From: Halomonas organivorans | GTDB taxonomy: Bacteria > Pseudomonadota > Gammaproteobacteria > Pseudomonadales > Halomonadaceae | Length of the DNA: 64,000 bases | Assembly (NCBI RefSeq): GCF_014192055.1 | Contig: NZ_JACHXM010000013.1 | Span: 32,933-96,932, forward strand | Reading direction: 5' to 3' | Shown: positions 18,518-29,634 of the stretch, one piece after another | Position numbering within the stretch: position 1 is the first letter of the stretch | Layout of the letters: the number at the start of each line of letters is the position of its first letter | The notes under the pieces: model-generated | The model's input: only the letters and a program-made list of their open reading frames with translations | What the model was told of the DNA's origin: nothing | The model's database searches: none | Program-made: the position numbers and the translations under genes

Positions 18518-19488
18518 TGATCGACTCCCAGTTGACGGCGGCCTAGGTAGAGATAGACGACCACGGCCAGGGCGATGATCAGGAACAGCAGCGTCGAGGC
18601 GGCGCTGCCGTAGCCGACGTCCTGGAACTCCACCAGCTGCTGGCGGGCGTAGATCGACATGGTCATGGTGCTGGTGGAATTCGACGTCAGCACGTAGATG
18701 ACGTCGAACACGCGCAGGGCGTCGAGCAGACGGAAGATCACCGCCACCAGCAGCGCCGGGGTGATCAGCGGCAGGGTCACGCGGAAGAACACCTTGATGG
18801 GGTGAATGCCGTCGACCTCGGCGGCCTCGAAGCAGTCCTTGGGCAGCATCTGCAAGGCGGCCAGCACCAGCAGGGCGACGAAGGGAATGGTCTTCCAGAC
18901 GTCGACCATGATCACCGCCCACATGGACAGGTCGGCGTCGGCGGTCCAGGCCAGGGGCGCGTCGATCAGCCCCAGGCCCATCAGCAGGTGGTTGATGATC
19001 CCGAACTGGTCGTTGAGCATCCAGGCCCACATCTTGGCCGAGACGATGGTCGGGATGGCCCAGGGAATCAGCACCGCGGCGCGTACCAGCATGCGGCCCT
19101 TGAACTCGGCGTTGAGCAGCAGCGCGACGATGATGCCGAACACCACCTCCAGCGAGACCGACACCAGGCTGAAGTAGACGGTGTTCCACACCGAGGTCCA
19201 CCACACCGGGTCGGCAAGCAGCCCGTACCAGGCGCCGTCGTCGTAGACCAGGTAGTTCTCGAAGCCGATCAGCGCGGCGCCGGCGGTGTCCGACAGCGAG
19301 GCGTCGGTGAAGCTCAGGTAGAAGGTGCGCAGCAGTGGCCAGCCGGCGACCAGGGCCAGCGCGACCAGCATCGGCGCGAGAAAGGTCCAGGCGGCGCGAA
19401 CCCGTTGGCGGCGCACCTTGGTGCCGCGATAGCCCGCCGGATTGCGGCGTGCCGCCGGGGGTGCCTGTTCAGTGACGGGAGTCGACAT
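18514..19488 (-). CDS. aglF: ABC sugar permease, MalF/AglF family
   Basis: A 324-residue inner-membrane permease. A charged cytoplasmic N-terminus of about 30 residues is followed by six hydrophobic helices; the EAA loop reads CFEAAEVDGIHPIKVFFRVTLPLITP. Conserved family blocks include TFYLSFTDASL, AAVLIPWAIPTIVSA and the C-terminal GYGSAASTLLFLI. It starts 14 bp after the stop of aglE and ends overlapping aglG, so the three are one transcript. It imports alpha-glucosides with AglG, AglK and one of the two binding proteins. Confidence 0.9.
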   Translation of the reverse strand: MSTPVTEQAPPAARRNPAGYRGTKVRRQRVRAAWTFLAPMLVALALVAGWPLLRTFYLSFTDASLSDTAGAALIGFENYLVYDDGAWYGLLADPVWWTSVWNTVYFSLVSVSLEVVFGIIVALLLNAEFKGRMLVRAAVLIPWAIPTIVSAKMWAWMLNDQFGIINHLLMGLGLIDAPLAWTADADLSMWAVIMVDVWKTIPFVALLVLAALQMLPKDCFEAAEVDGIHPIKVFFRVTLPLITPALLVAVIFRLLDALRVFDVIYVLTSNSTSTMTMSIYARQQLVEFQDVGYGSAASTLLFLIIALAVVVYLYLGRRQLGVDQ

Positions 19489-19502
19489 GGAAGCCTCCAG
19501 GG

Positions 19503-20801
19503 TTACCAGCGACGGCGCTTGATGCGCGACAGCTCGCTATCCAGCTCGGCGACGGCGTCGGCACCGCTCTGGTCGCCGGACAGCACCCCGTGCGCAGCGT
19601 TGAAGAAGGCGTTGCTGACCCGGCCGTAGTTGTCGCCGGTGACGGCGGAGGGCCGCGCCACGGCGTTGGTGAAGGTGTCGTAGAGTGTGCCGAAGAAGGG
19701 CACCGCCTCGAGCACCGCCTCGTCCGCATAGAGCGAGGTGATGGTGGGGTTGTAGGCCGCCTCGATGGCGCGCCGCTTCTGTTCGGCCTCACCGGTGAGG
19801 AAGGCCACCAGCTCGGCGGCGAGCTCGGGGTTCTCGCTGTACTTGGAGACCGCCAGGTTCCAGCCGCCGAGGGCGGCAGCGCTCTGGTTCTCGCCGCCCG
19901 ATGCCGCGGCGCCGGTGCCATCGGCCCCGTGGGGCAGCTTGATCACGCCGACCTTGCCGGCCACCTCGCTGTCCTCGCTCTGGGCCAGCGACCAGGCATA
20001 GGGCCAGTTGCGCATGAACACGGCATTGCCGGACTGGAAGATGCCGCGGGCCTCTTCCTCGGTGTAGTTGAGCGCGCCCTGCGGGGCGATCTCGCCGATC
20101 CAGCCGGCGGCCAGGTCCAGCGCCGCGGCGGCGTTGGCGTTGTCGATGGTGATCTCGCCGTCGGCGTCGACGATGGTGCCGCCGCCCTGGCTGGCCACCC
20201 ATTCGAGCGCGTTGCAGGTCAGTCCCTCGTAGGCGCGGCCCTGGAAGACGTAGCCCCACATCTTGTCGTTGCCGGCGTCGCGTTCGGCGGCCTGGATCTC
20301 GGCGGCGATGTCGGTCAGTTGCTGCCAGGTCTCGGGCGGCGCGAAGCCGTATTGCTCGAGCAGATCCTTGCGGTAGTAGAGCACGCCGGCGTCGGTGAAC
20401 CAGGGCATGGCCACCAGCCGGCCGTCGACGGTGTTGTTGGCGACGATGGCCTCGAAGTGGCCGGCAGCGGCATCCTCGCCCAGCGTCTTGTGGAGATCGA
20501 GCAGATGGTTGGCTAGCAGGCCGGGCCAGACCACGTCGATCTGCAGCACGTCGATATCGCCGGAGCGGGCCGAAAGGATCTGTTGATAGAGCGACAGCCG
20601 TTCGGTGGAAGAGTTGGGCGTGGAGACGATCTCTACCTCATGGCCGGTCTCGTTTTCCCAGGCCTCGACCCCTTGCTCGCAGAGCTCGAGTTCGGCGCCC
20701 ACCGCGCCGCAGGAGATGGTCAGGTCGGCCGACAGGGCTGGAGTGGCGCCTACGGCGCCCAGCAGGGCGAGGCCGGAGACGATCAGGGGCTTGCGTTGCA
20801 T
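19503..20801 (-). CDS. aglE: Alpha-glucoside ABC transporter substrate-binding protein
   Basis: A 432-residue periplasmic binding protein with signal peptide (LIVSGLALLGAVGATPALSA) and a solute-binding 1 fold: VEIVSTPNSSTERLSLYQQ, QIDVVWPGLLANHLLDL, FTDAGVLYYRKDLLEQYG, FQGRAYEGLTCNALEW. It heads the minus-strand operon aglE-F-G-A-K and has a LacI-type palindrome about 75-90 bp upstream. Compared with the paralogue at the end of the operon it has a Gly/Ala/Ser-rich insertion (TGAAASGGENQSAAA) near residue 305. It would capture alpha-glucosides delivered through the divergent porin. Confidence 0.92.
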   Translation of the reverse strand: MQRKPLIVSGLALLGAVGATPALSADLTISCGAVGAELELCEQGVEAWENETGHEVEIVSTPNSSTERLSLYQQILSARSGDIDVLQIDVVWPGLLANHLLDLHKTLGEDAAAGHFEAIVANNTVDGRLVAMPWFTDAGVLYYRKDLLEQYGFAPPETWQQLTDIAAEIQAAERDAGNDKMWGYVFQGRAYEGLTCNALEWVASQGGGTIVDADGEITIDNANAAAALDLAAGWIGEIAPQGALNYTEEEARGIFQSGNAVFMRNWPYAWSLAQSEDSEVAGKVGVIKLPHGADGTGAAASGGENQSAAALGGWNLAVSKYSENPELAAELVAFLTGEAEQKRRAIEAAYNPTITSLYADEAVLEAVPFFGTLYDTFTNAVARPSAVTGDNYGRVSNAFFNAAHGVLSGDQSGADAVAELDSELSRIKRRRW

Positions 20802-20874
20802 GGCGTATCCTCGTCGCTTGTTGTTGTCGAGCGTCGGTATCGCGGAAGCGATGACAATGGCGATGCCGAGCGGC

Positions 20875-20892
20875 GTCTTAAACGATTAAGAC
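20875..20892. promoter_or_regulatory. LacI-family operator upstream of aglE
   Basis: GTCTTAAACGATTAAGAC is an 18-bp palindrome with a central CG and one mismatched pair, the classic LacI/GalR operator form. It lies 74 bp upstream of the aglE start. A second copy with one base difference sits 182 bp away near the porin start, so both divergent promoters probably answer to the LacI regulator at the other end of the cluster. Confidence 0.8.
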
Positions 20893-21055
20893 ATGGCGCT
20901 CAGTTAAGCGACGCCGGCACGGCTGTGCAACCTAGACTTTCGTCGTGAGCACGTCGCCACGAGGCGGCTTGATCTTGTTTGTTTACTATTTTTGACGCGA
21001 TTTTTTGCGAGTTTTAGACGTAAGTCGTGTTTTTGTTACGTCATATTGTGACTAA

Positions 21056-22687
<1,632 letters not shown>

Positions 22688-22723
22688 CCGCGACCCGTCT
22701 GGCCAAGCGCTGTTTCGATGCTT

Positions 22724-22752
22724 GCCCGCGACCCCAGGGTCGCGGGCGTTTT
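22724..22752 (+). terminator. Intrinsic terminator after the porin gene
   Basis: GCCCGCGACC and GGTCGCGGGC form a perfect 10-bp stem with a 4-nt loop, followed by GTTTTGTT. It lies 37 bp after the porin stop codon. Confidence 0.85.
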
Positions 22753-22820
22753 GTTGCGTGACGCAGTCGCCCCCGCCGTGCTGCTGGGTGGGCCTGGAAA
22801 GACGGCAGCGTGAAGTGGCC

Positions 22821-23747
22821 TTACAGCGACAGCAGGAACAGGATCAGCGGGGGAGACAGCAGCGACAGGATGAAGCCGCTGACCACCGCCACCGGGACGC
22901 AGCTCACCCCGCCATGCTGCTGGATCACCGGCAGCGTGAAGTCCATGGAGGTGGCGCCGCCGTAGCCGATGGCCAGCGCCGCGTGGCGGTGGATCACCAG
23001 CGGAATCAGCACGAAGGCCAGCAGTTCACGGCCCAGGTCGTTGAAGAAGGCCACGCCGCCGAGCAGTGGCCCGAGCTCGTCGCCGATCAGGATCCCGGAC
23101 AGCGAGTACCAGCCGAAGCCGGCGGCCATCGCCAGCCCTTCGTTCCAGCGCAGATCGAGCAGCGGGGCGGCCGCGAGGCCGCCGATCAGCGAGCTCGCCG
23201 CCAGGGTACTGGCAATGGCCAGGCCGAAGCGGTTGAGCAGGATCTGCTTGAGCGGCATGCCCGAGTTTCTGAGCTGGCAGCCGATCAGCACCAGCAGCGC
23301 ATAGAGCACCCACTCCGAGAGGCGCTCGGCCCAGCCGAACAGCGGCTCGCCCAGGACCTGGCCCGCCGCCAGGCCGAGCAGCATGCCGCCCATCACGACC
23401 CCGACCAGTGACAGCGAGCCGGCCATGGCGGCCAGCTTGCTGGTGGGGGCGCCGGCCACGGAACGGGCGGGCTCCACCGGCAGGCGCAGCCGGTGCGACA
23501 GCCAGCCCAGCGCGACGAGATTGCACGCCGATGTCATGGCCAGCAGGATCAGCGCCTGGCTACCGAGGCGGGCAAACTGACCGCCGAGATCGTCGAGCCC
23601 GGCCAGGCTCACGCCCATCAGCAGCAGGATGGCGTAGATCGAGGCGTTCACGCCGCGGTTGATCCACGCCATCACGCCGTCATGGCGGATCCGAACCAGG
23701 TAGCCCAGTATCAGCGGCAGCAGCACGATCAGCAGTCCGGTGAGCAT
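22821..23747 (-). CDS. lysO: Lysine exporter LysO family (YbjE) membrane protein
   Basis: A 308-residue membrane protein with about eight or more hydrophobic helices. The family core is plain: AAGFGWYSLSGILIGDELGPLLGG, AFFNDLGRELLAFVLIPL and YGGATSMDFTLPVIQQHGG. LysO in E. coli exports L-lysine and thialysine from the cytoplasm. The N-terminal half (LIVLLPLILGYLV) corresponds to the first family domain and is complete. It is a single gene, converging with the porin and separated by 84 bp from the next minus-strand gene. Confidence 0.85.
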   Translation of the reverse strand: MLTGLLIVLLPLILGYLVRIRHDGVMAWINRGVNASIYAILLLMGVSLAGLDDLGGQFARLGSQALILLAMTSACNLVALGWLSHRLRLPVEPARSVAGAPTSKLAAMAGSLSLVGVVMGGMLLGLAAGQVLGEPLFGWAERLSEWVLYALLVLIGCQLRNSGMPLKQILLNRFGLAIASTLAASSLIGGLAAAPLLDLRWNEGLAMAAGFGWYSLSGILIGDELGPLLGGVAFFNDLGRELLAFVLIPLVIHRHAALAIGYGGATSMDFTLPVIQQHGGVSCVPVAVVSGFILSLLSPPLILFLLSL

Positions 23748-23831
23748 GCGAGAGTCCCTTCTCCACTCGAGACCGCCGGCGGCGGTCGAAAAACCGGCTA
23801 CTCTAGCATGTCCCGCGCGGCGGGTAAGGCC

Positions 23832-24485
23832 TCAGGGCGTCGACAGCTCGGTGAGGGTCAGTCGGCTGCGCCGGCGCCCGTCGCGATAGTACTCCATGCC
23901 CAGCAGCAGGCCGGGATGCTGGACGTCGAAATCGAGAACCAGGCGGCGGTCGTCCTTGTCGGGCTCGACCAGCGATACCCGCACCGCCTCGAAGCGACCC
24001 GCCGGCAGGCTGACGTCCTCTCGCCCCAGCACCCTGAAGTCGATCCTTTCCTCGCGCCCGCGGTGGTCGCGATAGCGTAGTCGGCCCGTTTCCCGGGGGG
24101 CGTCGTCGATGGCACGAACCGCCAGGGCCACCAGGGCGCTCTGGCGATCGGGCAGCGGGGCGAGGTCGCTGCTATCCAGGGAATAGGCGCGGCGAATCCC
24201 CAGCAGCGAGTAGCCGGCGGCGTAGTGCAACGAGCGGATCCGATCGTCGTCGAGCCGGAATCGTCCCCACTCGTGACCGCTGGCGCCGGGCAGGCTGGCG
24301 CTCATCTCGCTTTGCCAGTGCCCGGCATCGTGACTGAGGCGGTGGCGGATGTCGGCGTCCGGCCAGCCGGCCACCTCGAGGTGGTAGCGGGCGCTGAAGG
24401 CCTGCGGCTGGGGGGCCGCCAGGGCGGGCATGGCCAGCGTCATCAGTGCCAGCCAGCCGAAGCGGCGCAGGACGGGAATGCGCAT
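23832..24485 (-). CDS. DUF3108 periplasmic protein
   Basis: A 217-residue secreted protein: signal peptide (FGWLALMTLAMPALAAPQ), then a beta-rich DUF3108-type domain with FSARYHLEVAGWPDADIRHRL, RSLHYAAGYSLLGIRRAY and a C-terminal YRDGRRRSRLTLTEL. Proteins of this family are thought to be periplasmic and have no assigned reaction. The start at 24485 sets the signal peptide at the N-terminus. It stands alone, divergent from the DJ-1 gene across 159 bp; I see no operon partner. Confidence 0.75.
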   Translation of the reverse strand: MRIPVLRRFGWLALMTLAMPALAAPQPQAFSARYHLEVAGWPDADIRHRLSHDAGHWQSEMSASLPGASGHEWGRFRLDDDRIRSLHYAAGYSLLGIRRAYSLDSSDLAPLPDRQSALVALAVRAIDDAPRETGRLRYRDHRGREERIDFRVLGREDVSLPAGRFEAVRVSLVEPDKDDRRLVLDFDVQHPGLLLGMEYYRDGRRRSRLTLTELSTP

Positions 24486-24644
24486 GGGGATGCCTTCGAA
24501 GGGAGTGACTGCCTTGAGAGCCCCGTAGGCCATCCCGGGTTCCCGCCTGTCATGGCCGATTCATCGATGGCGGGCTAGGCTGCCCTGGCAGGACCCGCTT
24601 TCCCACTCAACGTCGCTTGCCCACTCAACCTCGAGGAGACTTCC

Positions 24645-25202
24645 ATGGCCAGCTTGCTGCTCATCGCCGGCGACTTCGTCGAAGACTACGAGATCATGGT
24701 GCCCTTTCAGGCCCTTCAGGCCATGGGCCATCGCGTCGATGCGGTGTGCCCGGACAAGCGCGAGGGGGATCGCATCCGCACCGCCATCCACGACTTCGAG
24801 GGCGACCAGACCTACACCGAGAAGCCGGGTCACGACTTCATCCTCAATGCTACCTTCGCCGAGATGGCCCTCGATGACTACGACGGCCTGGTGATTCCCG
24901 GCGGCCGGGCGCCGGAATACCTGCGCCTGGACGAGCGGGTGCTGGAGCTGGTGCGCCACTTCTTCGACCATGACAAGCCGGTGGCGGCCATCTGTCACGG
25001 TGCCCAACTGCTGGCCGCCGCGGTCTCGCTCGATGGTTGGCGTGTCTCCGCTTACCCGGCCTGCGCGCCGGAGGTGCACCTGGCCGGCGGCGACTTCGTC
25101 GAGATCGCCGTCGACCAGGCGATCGTCAGCGGCAAGCTGGTCACCGCGCCGGCCTGGCCGGCGCACCCGGCCTGGCTGGCACGCTTCCACGAACTCCTGT
25201 AG
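24645..25202 (+). CDS. DJ-1/PfpI family protein
   Basis: A 185-residue single-domain DJ-1/PfpI protein. The nucleophile elbow carries C117 ([14 protein letters not shown]), the partner acid loop reads [12 protein letters not shown] near residue 14, and [14 protein letters not shown] is the family strand. This long-loop DxxK-type branch includes glyoxalase III/deglycase-like and protease-annotated proteins, so repair of glycation or aldehyde detoxification is the likely role. GAGGAGA precedes the ATG. It converges with pncB, the stops being 5 bp apart. Confidence 0.85.
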   Translation: MASLLLIAGDFVEDYEIMVPFQALQAMGHRVDAVCPDKREGDRIRTAIHDFEGDQTYTEKPGHDFILNATFAEMALDDYDGLVIPGGRAPEYLRLDERVLELVRHFFDHDKPVAAICHGAQLLAAAVSLDGWRVSAYPACAPEVHLAGGDFVEIAVDQAIVSGKLVTAPAWPAHPAWLARFHELL

Positions 25203-25207
25203 GTCGC

Positions 25208-26554
25208 TCAGCCGCCTCGCGTCTGCCGTTCGAGCGCCTCCGACAGCGTGATCGGATAGTCGCTCTCGCCGTGGGCGAGCCGGCGCAGCGAGGCCGGTAG
25301 ATGTGCGAGGGCCTCGACGACCCGCTCGCGAGCGGCCTGGGCGGCAGCCATCGCCTCCGGTGCCGCTTCGCCGCGTACCACGCAGGGGTGCAGCAGCGGG
25401 GTCGCTCCGTCGACGTGCTCGTCGCGGCCGGCGATGGTGTCGCCGATATAGTGGCCGTGGGCATCGTGGCGGCGAAATACCTGCTTGCGGCCGGGCAGGT
25501 TGACCTTGCCCGTGGAGTGCTTGATCCGCGGCGTGCCGGCGTACTCGACCAGCTTGTAGGAGAGATCGATGACCGGGGCGTCGGCCGCCACGCCGAGCTG
25601 GGTGCCGACGCCGAAGGCATCGATCGGCGCGCCGTTCGTCAGCAGTGATGCGATGCCGTGCTCGTCGAGGCCGCTGCTGGCGACGATCCGTATCCGGTCA
25701 TGGCCGGCCGCGTCGAGCAGTGCCCGGGCGCCGTGGGCCAGCTCGCCCAGATCGCCGGAGTCCAGCCTGATGGCATCGATCGAGAGCCCGGGCTCGTCGC
25801 GCATCAGCTCGATCACCGTCTTCACCCCCTCGAGGGTGTCGTGGGTATCCACCAGCAAGGTAGTGCCCGGATAGTGGCGAGCGAAGGCGCGGAACGCCTC
25901 GCGCTCGCTGTCGTGGGCCAGCACGTAGCTGTGGGCCATGGTGCCGTTGAGCGCCAGGTCATGGCGCAGCCCGCCCAGCACGTTGCTGGTGCCGGCGAGC
26001 CCCGCCGCGCGATAGGCGCGCACCCCGCGCACCGCGGCGTCCACGCCGTGCATGCGGCGCAGGCCGAAGTCCACCACCGGCCGACCCCGCGCGGCCATCA
26101 CGAGGCGCACCGCCTTGGAGGCCAGCACCGTCTCGAGCTGCACCAGGTTCATGATCAGGCTTTCGAGCAGCTGTGCCTGGGCGATGGGCGCGTCCACTTC
26201 CAACAGCGGCTCGTTGGCGAATACCGGCGTGCCCTCGGGCAGCGTCCAGATGTCGCCCTCGAAGCGCCAGTTGGCCAGCCAGTCGAGGAAGGCGGTCTCG
26301 AGGTGATCGACCTCGGCGAGCCGCTCGAGGATGCGGTCGGTGAAGCGCAGGCGGCTGACGCGTTCGGCGGCATATTGCTGGCCACAGGCGAGCATGAAGC
26401 GCCGCTCCGGCGGCAGCCGGCGGAAGAACAGGCTGAAGGTGGCCGGCTTCGCCATGCCCTCCTTCCAGTAGGCCTGGGTCATGGTCAGCTGGTAGAGGTC
26501 GGTGAGCAGCACCAGCTCGTCGTCGTCGACGGTCAGGGGCGCGATCTGGCTCAT
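25208..26554 (-). CDS. pncB: Nicotinate phosphoribosyltransferase
   Basis: A 448-residue enzyme of the Preiss-Handler NAD salvage pathway, joining nicotinate to PRPP with ATP use to give nicotinate mononucleotide. Family marks include LLTDLYQLTMTQAYW at the N-terminus, VDFGLRRMHGVDAAV, NGTMAHSYVLA, LLVDTHDTLEGV and RLDSGDLGELA. The length and the FGLRR form fit the group of longer NAPRTases rather than the ~400-residue E. coli type. Its ATG overlaps the pncA stop (ATGA at 26551-26554), so the two consecutive enzymes of the pathway are translationally coupled. Confidence 0.93.
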   Translation of the reverse strand: MSQIAPLTVDDDELVLLTDLYQLTMTQAYWKEGMAKPATFSLFFRRLPPERRFMLACGQQYAAERVSRLRFTDRILERLAEVDHLETAFLDWLANWRFEGDIWTLPEGTPVFANEPLLEVDAPIAQAQLLESLIMNLVQLETVLASKAVRLVMAARGRPVVDFGLRRMHGVDAAVRGVRAYRAAGLAGTSNVLGGLRHDLALNGTMAHSYVLAHDSEREAFRAFARHYPGTTLLVDTHDTLEGVKTVIELMRDEPGLSIDAIRLDSGDLGELAHGARALLDAAGHDRIRIVASSGLDEHGIASLLTNGAPIDAFGVGTQLGVAADAPVIDLSYKLVEYAGTPRIKHSTGKVNLPGRKQVFRRHDAHGHYIGDTIAGRDEHVDGATPLLHPCVVRGEAAPEAMAAAQAARERVVEALAHLPASLRRLAHGESDYPITLSEALERQTRGG

Positions 26555-27126
26555 GAGCGTGTCTGGACCGTGGCGCCCGCTTCGGCGAAGGCGGCCCGGC
26601 AGTCCTCCACTGCCCCGGGATCCACCGCCGCGCTGAGCGACTCGAGCAGCAGGGTCGTGAAGCCCTCCCGGGAGGCTTCCAGTACCGTGGCCCGAACGCA
26701 GACGTCCAGTGCCAGGCCGCAGACGATCACTCGCTCGATGCCGCGTTCGCGCAGATAGCCGGCCAGGCCGGTGCCGTCGAAGGCGGAGTAGGCGTCGGCG
26801 TCGAAGGCGCAGGCCTTGCTGACCCGCAGGGTCGAGTCGTCGAGGTCGAGGTCGGGATGGAAGGCCGCCCCGGGAGTGTCCTGGACGCAGTGCACCGGCC
26901 AGGGGCCGCCACGATGGGCGAAGCTGACGTGATCGATGGGATGCCAGTCCCGGGAGGCGACGACCGGGGCGTCGGCCGCCCGGGCGGCGGCGATCTCGGC
27001 ATTGATACCGGCCACCAGGGCGTTGCCGCCGGCGACGGCCAGGGCGCCGCCTTCGCAGAAGTCGTTCTGCATGTCCACCACCAGCAGCGCGTCTCCGGGG
27101 CCGTAGTTCACCTGGGCATGATGCAT
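26551..27126 (-). CDS. pncA: Nicotinamidase
   Basis: A 191-residue isochorismatase-fold amidase converting nicotinamide to nicotinate. The triad is visible: D18 (LLVVDMQNDF), Lys in LRVSKACAFDADAYSAF and Cys in GLALDVCVRATVLEA; the metal site includes DWHPIDHVSF. It is the first gene of the pncA-pncB unit, supplying the substrate of the downstream enzyme. The ATG at 27126 is preceded by GAAGGAGGAA on the minus strand, a strong Shine-Dalgarno. Confidence 0.94.
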   Translation of the reverse strand: MHHAQVNYGPGDALLVVDMQNDFCEGGALAVAGGNALVAGINAEIAAARAADAPVVASRDWHPIDHVSFAHRGGPWPVHCVQDTPGAAFHPDLDLDDSTLRVSKACAFDADAYSAFDGTGLAGYLRERGIERVIVCGLALDVCVRATVLEASREGFTTLLLESLSAAVDPGAVEDCRAAFAEAGATVQTRS

Positions 27127-27220
27127 CGCGTTCCTCCTTCGAGGTCGGTGATTGCTTCCCTTCAGCGTATGCCCTGAGCCGGCGTTAGTGTAGGGGAGGG
27201 GCTGCCGAGCTTGGGGATGT

Positions 27221-28156
27221 CTAGTAGCCGGCGTCGGGATCGATGGTCTCCACCGGCTCCCCGGCCTCCATGGCGCGCAGCGCCTCGGCTACCTGGTCCA
27301 GCGCCTCGCCGAGCGGCGTAGGGCCGGCCATGTGCGGGGTGACCAGCACCCGCGGGTGCGACCACAGCGGGCTCGATGCCGGTAGCGGCTCCTCGGGAAA
27401 GGCGTCGAGCAGGGCCCCGCGCAGTCGTCCCTCCGCCTCGCCGTCGCCGAGTGCTTCGAGCAGTGCGGCTTCGTCGATCAGGCTGCCGCGCCCCGGGTTG
27501 ATCAGGCTGGCGCCCTCGGGCAGGGCGCCCAGGGACTCGGCGTCGATGATCTGACGGGTCGCCGGCGTGTCGGGCAGCAGCAGGACCAGGCTTTTCACTC
27601 TGGGCAGCAGCTCTCGCAAGCCGTCGTCGCCATGATGACAGGCCACGCCGGGCAAGGTCTTGGGCGACCGGCTCCAGCCGTGCACCGGGAAGCCGTCATC
27701 GGCCAGGGTCTGCGCCACGCGGGCACCGATGGCCCCCAGCCCCAGCACGCCAACGCGCCATTCGGCCTTGTCGGTCGCCGGCAGCTCGCACCATTCGGCG
27801 CGGGACTGCTGGCGGCGGTAGCGGTCGAAGTCGCGCTGGAAGTGCATGACCCCATAGCGCACGTAGTCGGCGATGGGGCCGGCCATGCCGGCATCGCGCA
27901 GCTTGACGATAGGCACGCCGCGGGGCAGGGCGGGATTGTTCAACAGGGCGTCGACGCCGGCGCCCAGGTTGACGATGCCCTTGAGCTGCGTGAGCTCGCC
28001 GAGCAGCTCGGCGGAGGGCTTCCAGGCCGCCAGGTAGTCGGCCCGGTGGCGGGCGGCGGCCGGGGCCGCGCTGGTGATGATCTCGGCCTCGGGCAGGCGC
28101 TCGGCCAGGGCCTTGCGCCAGGCCTCGGCGGCGTCGGTATGGACCAGTACTCGCAT
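27221..28156 (-). CDS. ghrA: Glyoxylate/hydroxypyruvate reductase A
   Basis: A 311-residue D-2-hydroxyacid dehydrogenase of the GhrA type. The Rossmann motif is VGVLGLGAIGARVAQTL; the catalytic Arg sits in INPGRGSLIDE, the Glu in LDAFPEEPLP and the His in VTPHMAGPT. It reduces glyoxylate or hydroxypyruvate with NADPH. It ends 13 bp downstream-side from enuR, being read after it on the same strand, so it may be co-transcribed with the regulator; a link to ectoine degradation is not obvious. Confidence 0.88.
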   Translation of the reverse strand: MRVLVHTDAAEAWRKALAERLPEAEIITSAAPAAARHRADYLAAWKPSAELLGELTQLKGIVNLGAGVDALLNNPALPRGVPIVKLRDAGMAGPIADYVRYGVMHFQRDFDRYRRQQSRAEWCELPATDKAEWRVGVLGLGAIGARVAQTLADDGFPVHGWSRSPKTLPGVACHHGDDGLRELLPRVKSLVLLLPDTPATRQIIDAESLGALPEGASLINPGRGSLIDEAALLEALGDGEAEGRLRGALLDAFPEEPLPASSPLWSHPRVLVTPHMAGPTPLGEALDQVAEALRAMEAGEPVETIDPDAGY

Positions 28157-28169
28157 GCGGTGTGCTCCC

Positions 28170-29576
28170 CTAGTAGACGATCTGCATCATCGGTGGCGGC
28201 GCCTCGTCGAGCATGGCCGCGAGGCGTGACAGGGCGTCCTCGAGACGCTCGAGGTCCGGCTCGGCGCCGAGACTCAGGCGGATACGTCGAGGCGCCGGGG
28301 TCTGCTCGACCATGAAGGGAATGGCGGTGGTGATGGCCACGCCCTCCTGCTCGGCCTGCTGTTGCAGCTCCTCGGCTCGCCAGGCGGCGGGCAGCGACAG
28401 CCACAGGTGCAGGCTGGAGGGCCGGGCGGAGAATTCGTGCTCGCCGAACGAGCGCGCCGCCAGGCGCTGGCGTTCGGCCAGCAGCTCGCGCTGTTCAGCG
28501 CCCAATCTCTCCAGGGTGCCGTCGGCGATCCAGGCGTCGGCCAGTTCGAAGACCAGCGGGGTGGCCATCCAACTGGTCGCGCGCATGCGCGGCAGCGTGT
28601 GGTGCAGCTGCCCCCGCGGCACGCTGAGGTAGCCGGCCCTCAGCCCGGGAAGGGCAACCTTGGTCAGGCTGGTGACGTGAAAGCACAGGTGCGGCAGGCG
28701 GGCGGCCAGCGGCGTCAGCCCAGGCGGCTCGAGCAGTGCGTGGACGTCGTCCTCGATCAGCCATACGCCGTGATGGTCGAGTACGCGAGCCACGGCGTCA
28801 CGGCGGGCCTCATCCATGGTGGCGCCGGTGGGGTTGAGCTGGGTGGGCGTCAGGCACACGGCTCGCGGACGCAGGCGCCGGCAGGCCAGGTCGAGGGCCT
28901 CGGGGATCACCCCGCGATCGTCGATGGCCACGCCGCGCAGCTGGAAGCCCAGCGTCCGCGACAGGGCGATCAGCCCGTGATCGGTCAGCGCCTCGGTCAG
29001 CACCATGTCGCCGTGCTGGACCACCGTGGAGATGGCCAGCATCAGGCCATGGGCGGCGCCGTTGCACAGCACTCGGTCATCGGGTCCGCCGGGCACCCCG
29101 AGCCGCTCGTCGAGCCATTGGCTGGCGCGCTCGCGTTGGTGAACCAGTCCGGCGATGGGGCGGTTGGCGGAGACCACTTCGGGCCTAGCCTGCTCGGCAA
29201 GCACCGCCAGCGTCTCGCGAAAGCGCAGGTGATGGCTCGGCGGACAGACCGGGTGGGCGATCGACAGGTCGACCAGCTGGCTTTCCTGGCGTGGTTCCTG
29301 CCCGTGCAGGTAAGCCGATTCCCGGGCGTCGTCGAGGGCGTTGATCCAGGTACCGCTGCCGACTCGCGACTGTACCAGGCCCATCTTCTCGGCCTGTGCA
29401 TAGGCCCGCGAAACGGTCTGCACGCTGACGCCCAGGGTCTCGGCGAGACGGCGGTGGGGCGGCAACCGCGTGCCCGGCACGAGCTCCCCCTGGCGGATGG
29501 CCTGCGACAGGGCGCGGGCGATGGCCAGGTACTTGGGACCGGTGTCCGTCAGATAGGGCGCAAGATCGATTGTCAT
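28170..29576 (-). CDS. enuR: MocR/GntR-type regulator of ectoine catabolism
   Basis: A 468-residue MocR regulator: GntR winged helix at residues about 12-78 (LPPHRRLAETLGVSVQTVSRAY) joined by a linker to a fold-type I aminotransferase-like domain with the PLP lysine K306 (TSLTKVALPGLRAGYLS). EnuR is the known repressor of ectoine use genes; its PLP reacts with the catabolic intermediates diaminobutyrate or its N-acetyl form and releases DNA. Position, divergent from doeA across 209 bp, supports the assignment. A perfect TGTCATGACA palindrome and a second TGTCATGA lie in that gap. Confidence 0.9.
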   Translation of the reverse strand: MTIDLAPYLTDTGPKYLAIARALSQAIRQGELVPGTRLPPHRRLAETLGVSVQTVSRAYAQAEKMGLVQSRVGSGTWINALDDARESAYLHGQEPRQESQLVDLSIAHPVCPPSHHLRFRETLAVLAEQARPEVVSANRPIAGLVHQRERASQWLDERLGVPGGPDDRVLCNGAAHGLMLAISTVVQHGDMVLTEALTDHGLIALSRTLGFQLRGVAIDDRGVIPEALDLACRRLRPRAVCLTPTQLNPTGATMDEARRDAVARVLDHHGVWLIEDDVHALLEPPGLTPLAARLPHLCFHVTSLTKVALPGLRAGYLSVPRGQLHHTLPRMRATSWMATPLVFELADAWIADGTLERLGAEQRELLAERQRLAARSFGEHEFSARPSSLHLWLSLPAAWRAEELQQQAEQEGVAITTAIPFMVEQTPAPRRIRLSLGAEPDLERLEDALSRLAAMLDEAPPPMMQIVY

Positions 29577-29634
29577 GATGCAATAAAGCCTTTGACCGCC
29601 GGCCGATCGGGAGTGCTAGTATCGGCATTGAGAC